DNA of 64,000 nucleotides from Commensalibacter papalotli (GCF_947179115.1 NZ_CAMXCI010000004.1:1-64000); one strand, 5' to 3'. Shown: positions 1 to 7,956, numbered from the stretch's first letter. Notes: generated from the sequence alone by a model not told the origin. Program-made: numbers and translations.

Positions 1-140
1 ATGGATATTCAATCCAATACATTCACAATCCAAGTGAAGCAGTGCAATTAGAGGCTGTGAAGAAAATTGGAGATTCAATCCAATACATTCACAATCCAAG
101 TGAAGCAATAAAATCTGCTTCCAATTCTTTTTACTATTAA
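1..140 (+). CDS. C-terminal fragment of a DUF4116-like repeat protein
   Basis: An open frame enters from the left edge (codons start at position 3) and ends at TAA 138-140. The visible tail has about 45 residues and contains two copies of a motif reading IQYIHNPSEA, separated by a stretch ending KKIGDS. Such repeats (ALKYI.NPSEE.QL.AV...G) are typical of DUF4116-like proteins found in prophages and accessory regions of proteobacteria; their function is unknown. The start lies outside the window, so length and N-terminus cannot be judged. The protein belongs to the integrated element that ends at the tRNA-Ser at 3.5 kb. The family match is from recall of the motif, not a search. Confidence 0.6.
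   Translation, partial: GYSIQYIHNPSEAVQLEAVKKIGDSIQYIHNPSEAIKSASNSFYY
7..107 (+). repeat. 35-bp perfect direct repeat coding for the IQYIHNPSEA motif
   Basis: Positions 7-41 and 73-107 are identical and 66 bp apart (22 codons). They keep the reading frame, so they are two units of a coding tandem repeat. DNA identity, not only protein similarity, indicates recent duplication or gene conversion between units. Confidence 0.85.
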
Positions 141-165
141 CCCCACAAGGTAAACCATGACAGTG

Positions 166-418
166 CCACGGTCTTAATCTTATTTACGGAGGAACTTATG
201 ATTAACAATAAAACAACCACAAAAGAAATTATCGAATTTTTGCTAAATAGACATTGTAGAGCTTTTATTGATGATTCAGCATCGATAAACGAACAAAAAC
301 TATTTTCCACGTTACAAGACGCTGATATGTACGCAGGACGATTATTGAAAGAATCCGACCCCACACAGGGCAGACCATGACAGAATCAATACAGCCACGG
401 TCTTAATCTTATTTACGG
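166..418 (+). repeat. Direct repeat flanking a 60-codon gene
   Basis: The 24-bp sequence beginning CCACGGTCTTAATC occurs at 166-189 and again at 395-418. Each copy is preceded by related shorter blocks (a CCCCACA block, then ACCATGACAG at 154-163 and 374-383), so a composite unit of about 50-60 bp is duplicated. The left copy runs into a ribosome binding site (GGAGG) for the ORF at 198; the right copy overlaps that ORF's stop and is followed by no start. The unit therefore looks like leader DNA copied on both sides of a small gene, as after a tandem duplication followed by loss of one gene copy. Confidence 0.7.
198..380 (+). CDS. Small hypothetical protein (60 aa)
   Basis: An ATG at 198 lies 6-7 bases after a strong GGAGG, which supports translation. 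The protein is short, acidic-to-neutral and soluble, with no membrane segment, and begins MINNKTTTKEIIEFLLN; I do not recognise the family. Its last codons overlap the right-hand copy of the flanking duplicated leader. It lies between the repeat protein and the XRE regulator in accessory DNA, so a mobile-element role is likely but unknown. Confidence 0.5.
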   Translation: MINNKTTTKEIIEFLLNRHCRAFIDDSASINEQKLFSTLQDADMYAGRLLKESDPTQGRP

Positions 419-433
419 GTCAAAGAACAGTTA

Positions 434-474
434 TTGATTAAATAATACTTAATAAGTATATTACTTGTCAAGTA
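434..474 (+). promoter_or_regulatory. Promoter of the XRE gene with two palindromic operators
   Basis: A -35 TTGATT (434-439) and a -10 TATATT (457-462) are 17 bp apart. Between them lies the palindrome TACTTAATAAGTA (446-458), and a second one of the same design, TACTTGTCAAGTA (462-474), follows the -10. Both have 6-bp arms and a single central base. The first is repeated exactly twice downstream of the XRE gene, so these are very likely binding sites of the XRE protein, which would repress its own promoter. Confidence 0.75.
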
Positions 475-540
475 GGAATTACTTATTGCATCATATTTTT
501 TTTCATAGAAATAAAGGATAATTCATCAGGAGGAATCTTG

Positions 541-858
541 ATGAACAAAAACACAAAAAAAATGCTGGAAAATATTGAAAAATGGCGAAAGAAGAGAGGG
601 TTAACTCAAAAACAAATTGCTGAAGCGATTGGTATAGAAGAGCCTAGCGTTTCAAGATTAATATCAGGTGTAAACAATATAAATCTTAGAAGATTGCAGG
701 AAATAGCTGATCTTTTTAATATAAGCGTTATCAAACTTTTATCTGATCCAGAAGATATTGAAAGAAATTCAGAAATAACCGAATTACTTAAAAACATGGA
801 TCAAGAAACGTACAAAGCTTGGCTTCAAGTAGGTAATGTTATGAATAATAAGAAATAA
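541..858 (+). CDS. XRE-family helix-turn-helix regulator
   Basis: A 105-residue protein. The start at 541 is chosen because AGGAGG (528-533) lies 7 bases upstream; a TTG one codon earlier is also open. Residues of about 10-65 form an HTH_3/Cro-CI domain: KKRGLTQKQIAEAIGI followed by the recognition helix around EEPSVSRLISG. The tail is acidic and probably serves for dimerisation. It sits between two promoters that carry the same TACTTAATAAGTA palindrome, each placed 6 bp after the -35, so it most likely represses both itself and the downstream genes from 987. This is the expected control gene of the integrated element ending at tRNA-Ser. The family is seen; the target sites are inferred from their position. 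Confidence 0.85.
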   Translation: MNKNTKKMLENIEKWRKKRGLTQKQIAEAIGIEEPSVSRLISGVNNINLRRLQEIADLFNISVIKLLSDPEDIERNSEITELLKNMDQETYKAWLQVGNVMNNKK

Positions 859-861
859 AAA

Positions 862-912
862 TACTTAATAAGTAATATTTTTATTGACATAAAAATACTT
901 AATAAGTAATAA
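862..912 (+). promoter_or_regulatory. Promoter of the downstream small-gene operon with two XRE operators
   Basis: TTGACA (884-889) and TAATAA (907-912) are separated by 17 bp. The palindrome TACTTAATAAGTA occurs upstream of the -35 (862-874) and again within the spacer (896-908). The inner copy has exactly the same offset from the -35 as in the promoter of the XRE gene itself, a strong sign of coordinated repression of both transcripts. Confidence 0.75.
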
Positions 913-986
913 TTTAAACAATAAAAAGAGATGGAGCTACAACCTTCCATCCCCTTTTCCCCTCAATAAAGAAGGTATATTTCGCC

Positions 987-1250
987 ATGAAATATAAACA
1001 ACAGATATTCAATCCTCAGGCTTGGAGTCAAGAGGATTTACAAAAGAAAAAGAATTTAGAAGACGAAATCATTATGTTTGATCGTCTTGCTGGCCAAAGA
1101 TTTGCCTTTGACGCATTAAATGACAATTACCATTATTATCGTCAACGGTCTATGGACGCACGAAATGAACTTAATTCCCTGATCGAATCTAATAACAATC
1201 TGGTTATCCCTGTGGAGATATTTCATGGAAGACAAGCAAACTCTCTTTGA
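987..1250 (+). CDS. Hypothetical protein (87 aa), first gene of the small-gene operon
   Basis: The ATG at 987 follows GAAGG (971-975). The product is charged and helical, with many Asn/Asp/Arg residues, no membrane segment and no motif that I recognise. It is the first gene after the operator-controlled promoter at 884-912. Its end overlaps the next start by 26 bp, so the two are translationally linked. A function in the integrated element is inferred only from position. Confidence 0.55.
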   Translation: MKYKQQIFNPQAWSQEDLQKKKNLEDEIIMFDRLAGQRFAFDALNDNYHYYRQRSMDARNELNSLIESNNNLVIPVEIFHGRQANSL

Positions 1251-1434
1251 AATCAACACTGCAATCATAGAGTTAATGAATATCAGGGATAAACATTTAA
1301 ATAGCGCCCATGATTTCTCGTTTTTTGCAGGTTTGACAAAGCGTGTCAAGTTCCATCAAGACGAAGCAGAACATCTGCAAAACCGTATTGATAATTTGAC
1401 AGAACAAAAATTCAAAACAAGCAAAGATACTTGA
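1225..1434 (+). CDS. Hypothetical coiled-coil-like small protein (69 aa)
   Basis: It starts inside the preceding gene and lies in another frame; GGAG about 9 bases upstream supports the start. Much of the sequence looks helical (EINTAIIELMNIRDKH, then HQDEAEHLQNRIDNL), with a heptad-like spacing that suggests a short coiled coil. Such small proteins are common in phage early regions. I do not recognise the family. Confidence 0.5.
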   Translation: MEDKQTLFEINTAIIELMNIRDKHLNSAHDFSFFAGLTKRVKFHQDEAEHLQNRIDNLTEQKFKTSKDT

Positions 1435-1489
1435 ACAATGTGCATCAGGCCATTCATTTAAAGAATTTTTGAAGAAAAGGAGTAAATAA

Positions 1490-1783
1490 ATGATTAAAAT
1501 AACATTTTTAAATATCCTAAGAAATAAAGTTAAAGAATTAGGAGAAGACTTAAACACCTTGGTTATAGATGGGGATGTGTCAGAGGTTCAAAAGGAAGTC
1601 TGGTATGATACCAATAGTAAATGGTACGACAATGAAATAGATTGGACAAAATTTAAATTATTTACAGAAAATTACGTCTATTGGTTTGAATACTGTAATA
1701 CAGATAGCTATCAAGTAATAGTGGCCATTCCAAGAAATCCCAACCTAATAACATCTATAAAGTTTGAGGATTTGAAACAATGA
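1490..1783 (+). CDS. Hypothetical protein (97 aa)
   Basis: The ATG at 1490 is preceded by AGGAG about 8-9 bases upstream. The protein is rich in aromatic residues in its middle (WYDTNSKWYDNEIDW, then YVYWFEYCN), which suggests a compact beta-rich fold; there is no signal peptide or membrane helix. Its stop overlaps the ATG of the next small gene (ATGA at 1780-1783), so it belongs to the same operon. Unknown function. Confidence 0.55.
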   Translation: MIKITFLNILRNKVKELGEDLNTLVIDGDVSEVQKEVWYDTNSKWYDNEIDWTKFKLFTENYVYWFEYCNTDSYQVIVAIPRNPNLITSIKFEDLKQ

Positions 1784-1866
1784 GCAACACCATACAAGAA
1801 ATAACAAACTGGTTCAAAGCTGCTGTTCCAGAGCCAACAGATATTGGTAAGTTTGTGAGGGAATAA
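1780..1866 (+). CDS. Tiny coupled ORF (28 aa), possible truncated phage protein
   Basis: This frame opens at the ATGA overlap with the gene before it and closes in a TAATG overlap with the gene after it. The product begins MSNTIQEITNWFKAAVPEP, which resembles the N-terminus of phage proteins related to the MazG-like/phosphoribosyl-ATP pyrophosphohydrolase group, but the rest of that domain is missing. It is either a decayed remnant kept as a translational bridge or a genuine micropeptide. The resemblance rests on recall. Confidence 0.4.
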   Translation: MSNTIQEITNWFKAAVPEPTDIGKFVRE

Positions 1867-2171
1867 TGAAAGCAAAAAAACAAAGCAAAAATAAACTAAT
1901 TGAATTTAAAGAAGAGCTTGAAGCTCTCATAAAAAAATATAAGATTATACCAGACCCCATCATCGGTTTTGATCTGATTGCTTTTATGTCCAATTATAGC
2001 GAAAGAGAAATACGCAGGAAAGTTACAAGCGATCCCACCTTTCCGGATATATACGAATTATCTTATCATAATAAAGGTTGTAAACTCAGCGAAGTTGAAA
2101 AGTGGATTGAACTGCATAACAAAAAGCCCCTTACGATAAACGTTTTGGAATGTTTGCAAGTTCATCAATAG
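1866..2171 (+). CDS. AlpA/excisionase-like DNA-binding protein (101 aa)
   Basis: The start overlaps the previous stop (TAATG). After a lysine-rich N-terminus, residues of about 35-85 read FDLIAFMSNYSEREIRRKV...FPDIYELSYHNKGCKLSEVEKWIE, the pattern of a winged MerR/AlpA-type HTH in which a helix ending in RRKV is followed by a small wing and a helix with a conserved Trp. Such proteins serve as excisionases or activators next to integrases. It converges on the integrase gene and overlaps its 3' end by 41 bp, so the two transcripts are mutually antisense at their tails. Assignment is by pattern and neighbourhood. Confidence 0.55.
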   Translation: MKAKKQSKNKLIEFKEELEALIKKYKIIPDPIIGFDLIAFMSNYSEREIRRKVTSDPTFPDIYELSYHNKGCKLSEVEKWIELHNKKPLTINVLECLQVHQ

Positions 2172-3363
2172 GCTTTAATTCTTTTGTGATAATTTGTTGC
2201 CACTCTATCATTAACTCTTTACGCCTATTAAAATGTGTTGTGCGATTATATGCCCCCTCCACCTGATCTTTGGGGGCATGAGCCAAAACCAAATCAATCA
2301 CAAACCGATCTTGTGGAAAATGTTCGTTCATAATTGTAGAAAACATTGATCGAAACCCATGAGGAACATGACGTTGATAATAACCTGCACGGTTAATTAA
2401 ATACCCTAAAGCATTTTCACTCATTGGTTTTCTAAAATGACGACTGTTTGGAAAAACAAATTCTAATCCAGCACTCCACTTACATACATGGCGTATAATA
2501 TCCACCGCCATCGGACATAAAGGCACGATATGCTCGCGTTTCATTTTCATGCGGGTTGCTGGAATAACCCATACGGGATTATCACCTTCTAGCCCTTCAA
2601 ACTCTTCCCAACGAGCATAACGCAACTCTCCTGGGCGAACAGCCGTTAATAATAAAAACCGCATTGCAAGCTTTGTTACTGGAAAAGATGGAGTATCATC
2701 TACGTGTTGAAGCATTTCAATAGCTTCATCTAACTCTATGATTGCAGGTTGTCGACCTCGTTTTACAGGAGAGAGATTAGACGCGACAATCTCTGCTGGG
2801 TTATGTTTACAAATCCCTTTTCCAATTGCAAAAACAAAGATTTCTCCCATCCGTTGACGTACACGATGCGCAGTTTCGATCGCCCCTCTTTGCTCTATTT
2901 TATATAAAACACTTAAAATAACATCAGGCTTATCTTCAATTTCATTGATAGGGATACCACCAAGGGCAGGAAATACATCCCGTTCCAAACTGTGAATCAC
3001 GTCGTTTGCGTGCCGCTCTGTCCAAAATTTCTTTTTAATCTCGTGCCACTGATAAGTTATAATTTCAAAAGTGTTTTGATATTGTGTTGATATAATTTCT
3101 TTTCTCAACAACTTATCTGTTGAAGGATTGCGCCCAGCACGAATATTCTTTTTTACCTCAAGCAATGCAATACGAGCATCGCCCAAAGACATATCTGGGT
3201 AATGCCCCAAAACAATTTGTGATTCTTTATGATTAAACTTGTAACGAACACGCCAAGTCTTTGTACCAGATGTTGCGACATGAAGAAATAATCCCTTACC
3301 GTCTGTTAAGCGATAAGGTTTATCTTTTTTCTTGGCAGAACGAACTTGAGAATCAGTTAACAT
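2131..3363 (-). CDS. P4-type tyrosine integrase
   Basis: A 410-residue site-specific recombinase, full length for the family. The N-terminus (MLTDSQVRSAKKKDKPYRLTD, then GLFLHVATSGTKTWRVRY) is the DUF4102 arm-binding domain typical of P4/CP4 integrases. A SAM-like core-binding domain follows at about 95-200. The catalytic domain shows the first Arg in TAVRPGELRYARW, the HGFRS box (HxxR) and the nucleophilic Tyr in VEGAYNR. The gene ends toward the element and starts 166 bp from the 3' end of a tRNA-Ser gene, the usual arrangement after integration into a tRNA. It marks 1-3530 as the tRNA-proximal end of an island or prophage that continues left of the window. Confidence 0.93.
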   Translation of the reverse strand: MLTDSQVRSAKKKDKPYRLTDGKGLFLHVATSGTKTWRVRYKFNHKESQIVLGHYPDMSLGDARIALLEVKKNIRAGRNPSTDKLLRKEIISTQYQNTFEIITYQWHEIKKKFWTERHANDVIHSLERDVFPALGGIPINEIEDKPDVILSVLYKIEQRGAIETAHRVRQRMGEIFVFAIGKGICKHNPAEIVASNLSPVKRGRQPAIIELDEAIEMLQHVDDTPSFPVTKLAMRFLLLTAVRPGELRYARWEEFEGLEGDNPVWVIPATRMKMKREHIVPLCPMAVDIIRHVCKWSAGLEFVFPNSRHFRKPMSENALGYLINRAGYYQRHVPHGFRSMFSTIMNEHFPQDRFVIDLVLAHAPKDQVEGAYNRTTHFNRRKELMIEWQQIITKELKPIDELANIPKRLS

Positions 3364-3529
3364 AACGTATGCGCCTTATGCCCAATCTTTCAAAAATTGT
3401 GACCGTTTTTATACCCACTTTTTATGTCATAGCTTGTCTGGATATGGCAAGATAAAAAGATTAAATAGACTAATTTTCGGGGAAATATAAGGGGGATGTC
3501 TATATATGGCAACATGATGTATAGATATA

Positions 3530-3621
3530 TGGCGGAGGGGATGGGATTCGAACCCACGGTACGACTTACATCGTACAACGGTTTAGCAAACCGCCGCCTT
3601 CAGCCTCTCGGCCACCCCTCC
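3530..3621 (-). tRNA. tRNA-Ser (GCT)
   Basis: Read on the minus strand, the gene starts at 3621 with the acceptor strand GGAGGGG, continues with TGGCCGAG (D-arm), an anticodon loop TTTGCTAAA inside a GGCGGTT-type stem, a long variable arm and a T-arm with GGTTCGAATCC, and ends with CCCCTCC-G-CCA; CCA is encoded. The long variable arm and GCT anticodon identify serine. The 3' end faces the integrase at 2131-3363, so this tRNA is the probable attachment site of the left element. Confidence 0.95.
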
Positions 3622-3710
3622 GCAAGAAGAGTTGCTTAGTAACACGGCGTTTGCTCTGATATGGTTCTAATCGTTTATTAAGAAGCTGTCAATTTACTTT
3701 TTTACTTTTT

Positions 3711-5162
3711 TTAAGATAATTGTTTTTTCAAAAGATCATTCACAATGGCAGGGTTGGCTTTGCCTTGCATCACCTTCATGACTTGTCCAACAAAAAAACC
3801 AAATAATTTATCTTTACCTGATTTATATTGTTCAACTTTATCAGGATTAGCAGCTAAAATCTCTGTAATAACCTTTTCAATTGCGCCAGTATCGGTCACT
3901 TGCTTTAAGCCTTTGCGCTCAACGATATCGCCAGGCATATCCCCTGTTTCAACCATATCTTCAAATACTTCTTTGGCAATTTTACCATTAATGGTGTTGT
4001 CAGCAATCAAATCCAACAACGCACCTAGCGCATCTGCACTGATAGGGCTTTCATGAATTGTTAAACCTTGCTTATTTAAAACAGCAAATAACTCACCTGT
4101 AACCCAATTGGATGCCATACGACCATCACGTCCTTTGGCAACTTTTTCAAAGAAGTTCGCAATATCTTGCTCAGCAACCAAAACATTAGCATCATAGCGA
4201 GGTAATCCATAATCAGACTGGAAACGATTGCGTTTATCATCAGGCAATTCAGCCAAAGTTGATTTTAAATGATCAACATGAGATTGCTCGACAATCAAAG
4301 GCAATAAATCTGGATCTGGGAAATAACGATAATCATGCGCATTTTCTTTGCTACGCATCGTACGAGTTTCTCCGCGAGCCACATCAAAAAGACGAGTTTC
4401 TTGATCGACTTCACCACCATTTTCATAAATTTCAATATGGCGTTTTGCTTCGATCTCAATCGCTTGCATCACATAACGAATGGAGTTGATATTTTTTAAT
4501 TCACAACGCGTGCGATAGTCTTCGCCTGGTTTGCGTACAGACACGTTCACGTCTGCACGCATAGAGCCTTCTTCCATATTTCCATCACACGTGCCAAGAT
4601 AACGCACAATCGCACGGATTTTACGAAGATAAGCTCCAGCTTCTTCAGGTGAGCGCATATCAGGTTCACTGACGATTTCCATCAATGCCACGCCTGAACG
4701 GTTTAAATCAACAACGGTTTCTTTGGGGGTTAAATCATGAATGGATTTCCCCGCATCTTGCTCTAAATGCAAACGGGTAATGCCGATATTCTTAACGGAA
4801 CCATCATCCAATTCAATTTCAATCGTGCCTTCACCTACAATCGGAAACTCGAATTGAGAAATCTGATAGCCTTGAGGCAAATCGGCATAGAAATAATTTT
4901 TACGGTCAAAACGGCTCATTAAGTTAATTTTGGCATTTAACCCAAGACCTGTGCGAATGGCTTGATCCACACATTCACGGTTTAATACAGGCAACATTCC
5001 TGGAAATGCAGCATCAACCAAGCTAACATGAGTATTTGGATCCGCACCAAAATGTGCTGATGCACCAGAGAATAATTTGGCTTTACTGATGACTTGGGCG
5101 TGAACTTCCAGCCCAATGACCACTTCCCAAGCACCCGTTGAACCTTCAATCATATAACTCAT
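3711..5162 (-). CDS. gatB: Aspartyl/glutamyl-tRNA amidotransferase subunit B
   Basis: A 483-residue subunit of GatCAB, which converts misacylated Glu-tRNA(Gln) and Asp-tRNA(Asn) to Gln- and Asn-tRNA in the cytoplasm. The start at 5162 is chosen because it has GGAGG 6 bases upstream and forms an ATGA overlap with the gatA stop; a longer frame from 5180 lacks support. Family signatures include WEVVIGLEVHAQ near the N-terminus, DRKNYFYADLPQGYQISQ, RTRCELKNINS and the C-terminal YqeY-like helical domain ending in GQVMKVMQGKANP. Gene order gatC-gatA-gatB with overlaps indicates one operon and stoichiometric synthesis. Confidence 0.97.
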   Translation of the reverse strand: MSYMIEGSTGAWEVVIGLEVHAQVISKAKLFSGASAHFGADPNTHVSLVDAAFPGMLPVLNRECVDQAIRTGLGLNAKINLMSRFDRKNYFYADLPQGYQISQFEFPIVGEGTIEIELDDGSVKNIGITRLHLEQDAGKSIHDLTPKETVVDLNRSGVALMEIVSEPDMRSPEEAGAYLRKIRAIVRYLGTCDGNMEEGSMRADVNVSVRKPGEDYRTRCELKNINSIRYVMQAIEIEAKRHIEIYENGGEVDQETRLFDVARGETRTMRSKENAHDYRYFPDPDLLPLIVEQSHVDHLKSTLAELPDDKRNRFQSDYGLPRYDANVLVAEQDIANFFEKVAKGRDGRMASNWVTGELFAVLNKQGLTIHESPISADALGALLDLIADNTINGKIAKEVFEDMVETGDMPGDIVERKGLKQVTDTGAIEKVITEILAANPDKVEQYKSGKDKLFGFFVGQVMKVMQGKANPAIVNDLLKKQLS

Positions 5163-6640
5163 AGGGAACCTCCAGCACAAAGAGTGGGTTTATGGGTAAA
5201 GTTAGCTGCTTTTTCCATCGCAGAGCCAACCGCAAATAAAGTTTCTTCACCAAAAGGACGGCCTAATAACTGTAATCCCAAAGGCAATCCTTGGCTGCTT
5301 AATCCAGCAGGAATGGCAAGGCCAGGCACACCAGCCATGCTGGCGGGAACCGTAAAGATATCGTTCAGATACATTTGCACAGGATCGTCTAGATTTTCAC
5401 CTTTGGCAAAGGCTGCGGTTGGTGCGGTTGGGGTTAATAACACATCCACTTTATCAAACACATTCATGAAATCTTGATTAATTAATTTACGCACTTTTTG
5501 CGCACGCAAATAATACGCATCATAATATCCCGCAGAAAGCACATAAGTTCCCATCAAGATACGACGTTTAACTTCATCACCAAAACCAGCACCACGCGTA
5601 TTGGCATAAAGCTCATCAAGGCTTGCACCATCTACACGACGACCATAACGAACGCCATCATATCGAGCAAGGTTAGAAGAAGCCTCAGCAGGGGCAATAA
5701 TATAATAAGTTGCTAACCCATATTTTGTATGAGGCAAAGACACATCAACAATTTCACAGCCTGCTTCTTTAAGCCAGTTAATCCCTTGCTGCCAAACAGC
5801 TTCAATTTCTGGGGATAAACCAGGTGCGCGATACTCCATCGGAATACCAACCTTCATCCCCTTTAAGGAACGATTGCACGCTGCACGATAATCAGGAACT
5901 TCTTTATCTACAGAAGTGCTGTCTTTTGGATCAAATCCAGCCATAGATTGTAACATAATCGCGCAATCTTCAACAGATTTCCCCATTGGGCCGGCTTGAT
6001 CCAAAGAACTTGCATAAGCAATAATGCCCCAACGGCTGCAACGACCATAGGTTGGTTTAATCCCAGTAATCCCACAATAAGCCGCAGGCTGACGAATAGA
6101 GCCACCCGTATCCGTTCCAGTCGCACCCATTGCCATTTGTGCAGCCACCGCAGCAGCAGAACCACCAGAAGACCCACCAGGGACAAGGAAGGTATCCTCA
6201 CCTTGACGTTTCCATGGATTTTCCACGGCACCAAAGGCAGAGTTTAAATTGCCAGAACCCATTGCAAATTCGTCAAGGTTCACTTTGCCCAAAAATACTG
6301 CACCATCACGCAATAAATTCGCGGTGACTGTGCTTTCATAAGGTGGCACAAAATTTTCCAAAATACGGCTGGCTGCGGTGGTTTTTACACCTTTGGTACA
6401 AAATAAATCTTTAATTGCCAAAGGAATACCCGTTAATGCAGGCGCATCCCCAGCTGCCAATTTTTGATCTGCTACTTTGGCTTGTTCAATCGCAGCGTCC
6501 GCAGTCACCGTAATATAGGCATTAATACGGTCATTCAGGGTATTAATTGCATTCACATGTGCTTTGGTTAATTCTTCGGCACTGAATTTCTTTTGACGCA
6601 ATCCATCGACTGCCTCGGTAATTTTTATTCCCGTTAACAT
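5159..6640 (-). CDS. gatA: Aspartyl/glutamyl-tRNA amidotransferase subunit A
   Basis: A 493-residue amidase-signature enzyme; it hydrolyses glutamine and passes ammonia to GatB. The catalytic triad region is visible: the Lys in PLAIKDLFCTKG and the Ser-cis-Ser/nucleophile segment in VPGGSSGGSAAAVAA followed by GTDTGGSIRQPAAYCG. Its ATG overlaps the gatC stop (TAATG) and its TGA overlaps the gatB ATG, so translation of the three subunits is coupled. Length and motifs are normal for the family. Confidence 0.97.
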   Translation of the reverse strand: MLTGIKITEAVDGLRQKKFSAEELTKAHVNAINTLNDRINAYITVTADAAIEQAKVADQKLAAGDAPALTGIPLAIKDLFCTKGVKTTAASRILENFVPPYESTVTANLLRDGAVFLGKVNLDEFAMGSGNLNSAFGAVENPWKRQGEDTFLVPGGSSGGSAAAVAAQMAMGATGTDTGGSIRQPAAYCGITGIKPTYGRCSRWGIIAYASSLDQAGPMGKSVEDCAIMLQSMAGFDPKDSTSVDKEVPDYRAACNRSLKGMKVGIPMEYRAPGLSPEIEAVWQQGINWLKEAGCEIVDVSLPHTKYGLATYYIIAPAEASSNLARYDGVRYGRRVDGASLDELYANTRGAGFGDEVKRRILMGTYVLSAGYYDAYYLRAQKVRKLINQDFMNVFDKVDVLLTPTAPTAAFAKGENLDDPVQMYLNDIFTVPASMAGVPGLAIPAGLSSQGLPLGLQLLGRPFGEETLFAVGSAMEKAANFTHKPTLCAGGSL

Positions 6641-6948
6641 TATTCAACCACCTTTGGCACAGCATAAAAATCGGCAATCCGTTCAGGAGCATTGGAAAGA
6701 ACATCTTCTTTACAATCCCCATCCGTCACCACATCTTCGCGCAAGCGTAATTGCGCAATTTCCGTGCCAACCATTGGCTGAACATTGCTTACGTCAACTT
6801 CGTTTAATTGTTCCATCCAATTGATAATTCCACCTAAATCCGTGGCATATATTGTCAATTCTTCTTCTTTGACTGCCAAAGAAGAAAGTTTGGCAACACG
6901 TTGGACAATTTTCTTATCCAATATTTTATCCGTCAATTCAGCCCCCAT
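6640..6948 (-). CDS. gatC: Aspartyl/glutamyl-tRNA amidotransferase subunit C
   Basis: A 102-residue small subunit that wraps around and stabilises GatA-GatB. Diagnostic features are the N-terminal helix VQRVAKLSSLAVKEEE, the INWMEQLNEVDVSNVQPM segment and the C-terminal RIADFYAVPKVVE. It is the first gene of gatCAB; the stop overlaps the gatA start by one base. The ribosome binding site is weak. Upstream a 12-bp sequence, TTATAAGATCAA, occurs twice (6968-6979 and 7005-7016) and may mark the control region. Confidence 0.95.
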   Translation of the reverse strand: MGAELTDKILDKKIVQRVAKLSSLAVKEEELTIYATDLGGIINWMEQLNEVDVSNVQPMVGTEIAQLRLREDVVTDGDCKEDVLSNAPERIADFYAVPKVVE

Positions 6949-6967
6949 CGTTTCAATAGTGCTTTTG

Positions 6968-7016
6968 TTATAAGATCAAGAAATTAGTTTTATTCTATAC
7001 CATATTATAAGATCAA
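6968..7016 (-). repeat. Paired 12-bp direct repeat upstream of gatC
   Basis: TTATAAGATCAA is found at 6968-6979 and 7005-7016, 37 bp start to start, immediately upstream of the gatCAB operon. The spacing is not a multiple of the helical turn that strongly suggests one bound protein, and both are in AT-rich DNA, so a regulatory role is only a possibility. Confidence 0.35.
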
Positions 7017-7227
7017 AGAAATACAGGGTTATTTATTTTATTTATATTTTATGAAATAATAATTTCATTCTACGAACAAATCTCTGTCAGTTTTTTAATA
7101 ACAGTAATTAATCGTTGTTGATATTCGAACAATACGGCTAATAAACTAAATTTATAAAAGAGCTAACCATAAATTCTTTAATTGTGGTAACTAAGAATAC
7201 AAATTATTAAGACGTATCTTACACAGC

Positions 7228-7956
7228 TTAATTATTTTGTATTAAGAAATTATATTCTCTACACCCATCTTGACTTTTTAAATCGCAAGCTTGTTTAAAA
7301 TATAATTTTGCCTTTTCTTTATCTGCAGAAACTCCAACACCCTCTTCATACATAAATCCCGAGTTATAAGCAGCATCCACATGGTTTTTCTTTGCCGCTT
7401 TTTTAAATAAATTCAACGCTTCACGATAATCTATAGGCATTCCCTGACCTTTATAATTCATCAATGCCAAATTATATTGTGCCTCAGGAAGACCTTGTTC
7501 TGCAGCTCTTTTATACCATAATGCCGCCTTTTGATCATTTTGCGGGACCCCTAAACCACGATCATACATCCGTGCAAGATTAAAATCAGCTTGGGGCATA
7601 TATTGATAAGCTGCCATTTGAAAATATTGAATCGCCTTGGCATAGTCTTTGGAAACACCTTTGCCGTCAACGTACATTAATCCTAAATTATATTGAGCTT
7701 GAGCATCCCCTTGTTGAGCAGCTCTTTGAAAATATTCAACTGCTTTTTTGTCATCTTTTGGAACTTGTTTGCCTTCAAGATACAATACGCCAAGATTAAA
7801 TTGATCTTTTATACTTCCTTGTTCTGCTTCTTTATGCATCTTTATCAAATCGGTATTAAGCTTATTTGGAAAAACAATAATATCAGTGTCAGCCATCACT
7901 GTACTAGCAAAAGAACATCCAGCTATAACAAAAAATAAACCTAAAGAGCGTTGCAT
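7228..7956 (-). CDS. Secreted Sel1-repeat (TPR-like) protein
   Basis: A 242-residue protein with an N-terminal signal peptide (residues 1-22, hydrophobic core LFFVIAGCSFASTVMA, cleavage likely before DTD). From about residue 42 there are five Sel1 repeats of about 36 residues with the pattern A.YNLG.MY..G.GV..D..KA..Y...AA. Sel1 proteins serve as scaffolds for protein-protein contacts, here presumably in the periplasm. It is transcribed alone, convergent with nothing nearby and divergent from the acetyltransferase at 8149. Specific partner unknown. Confidence 0.85.
   Translation of the reverse strand: MQRSLGLFFVIAGCSFASTVMADTDIIVFPNKLNTDLIKMHKEAEQGSIKDQFNLGVLYLEGKQVPKDDKKAVEYFQRAAQQGDAQAQYNLGLMYVDGKGVSKDYAKAIQYFQMAAYQYMPQADFNLARMYDRGLGVPQNDQKAALWYKRAAEQGLPEAQYNLALMNYKGQGMPIDYREALNLFKKAAKKNHVDAAYNSGFMYEEGVGVSADKEKAKLYFKQACDLKSQDGCREYNFLIQNN

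Noticed and set aside
930..951. Hairpin GATGGA/TCCATC before the 987 gene as a terminator
   Set aside because: Six base pairs with a 10-base loop, no U tract, and located in the leader after a good promoter.
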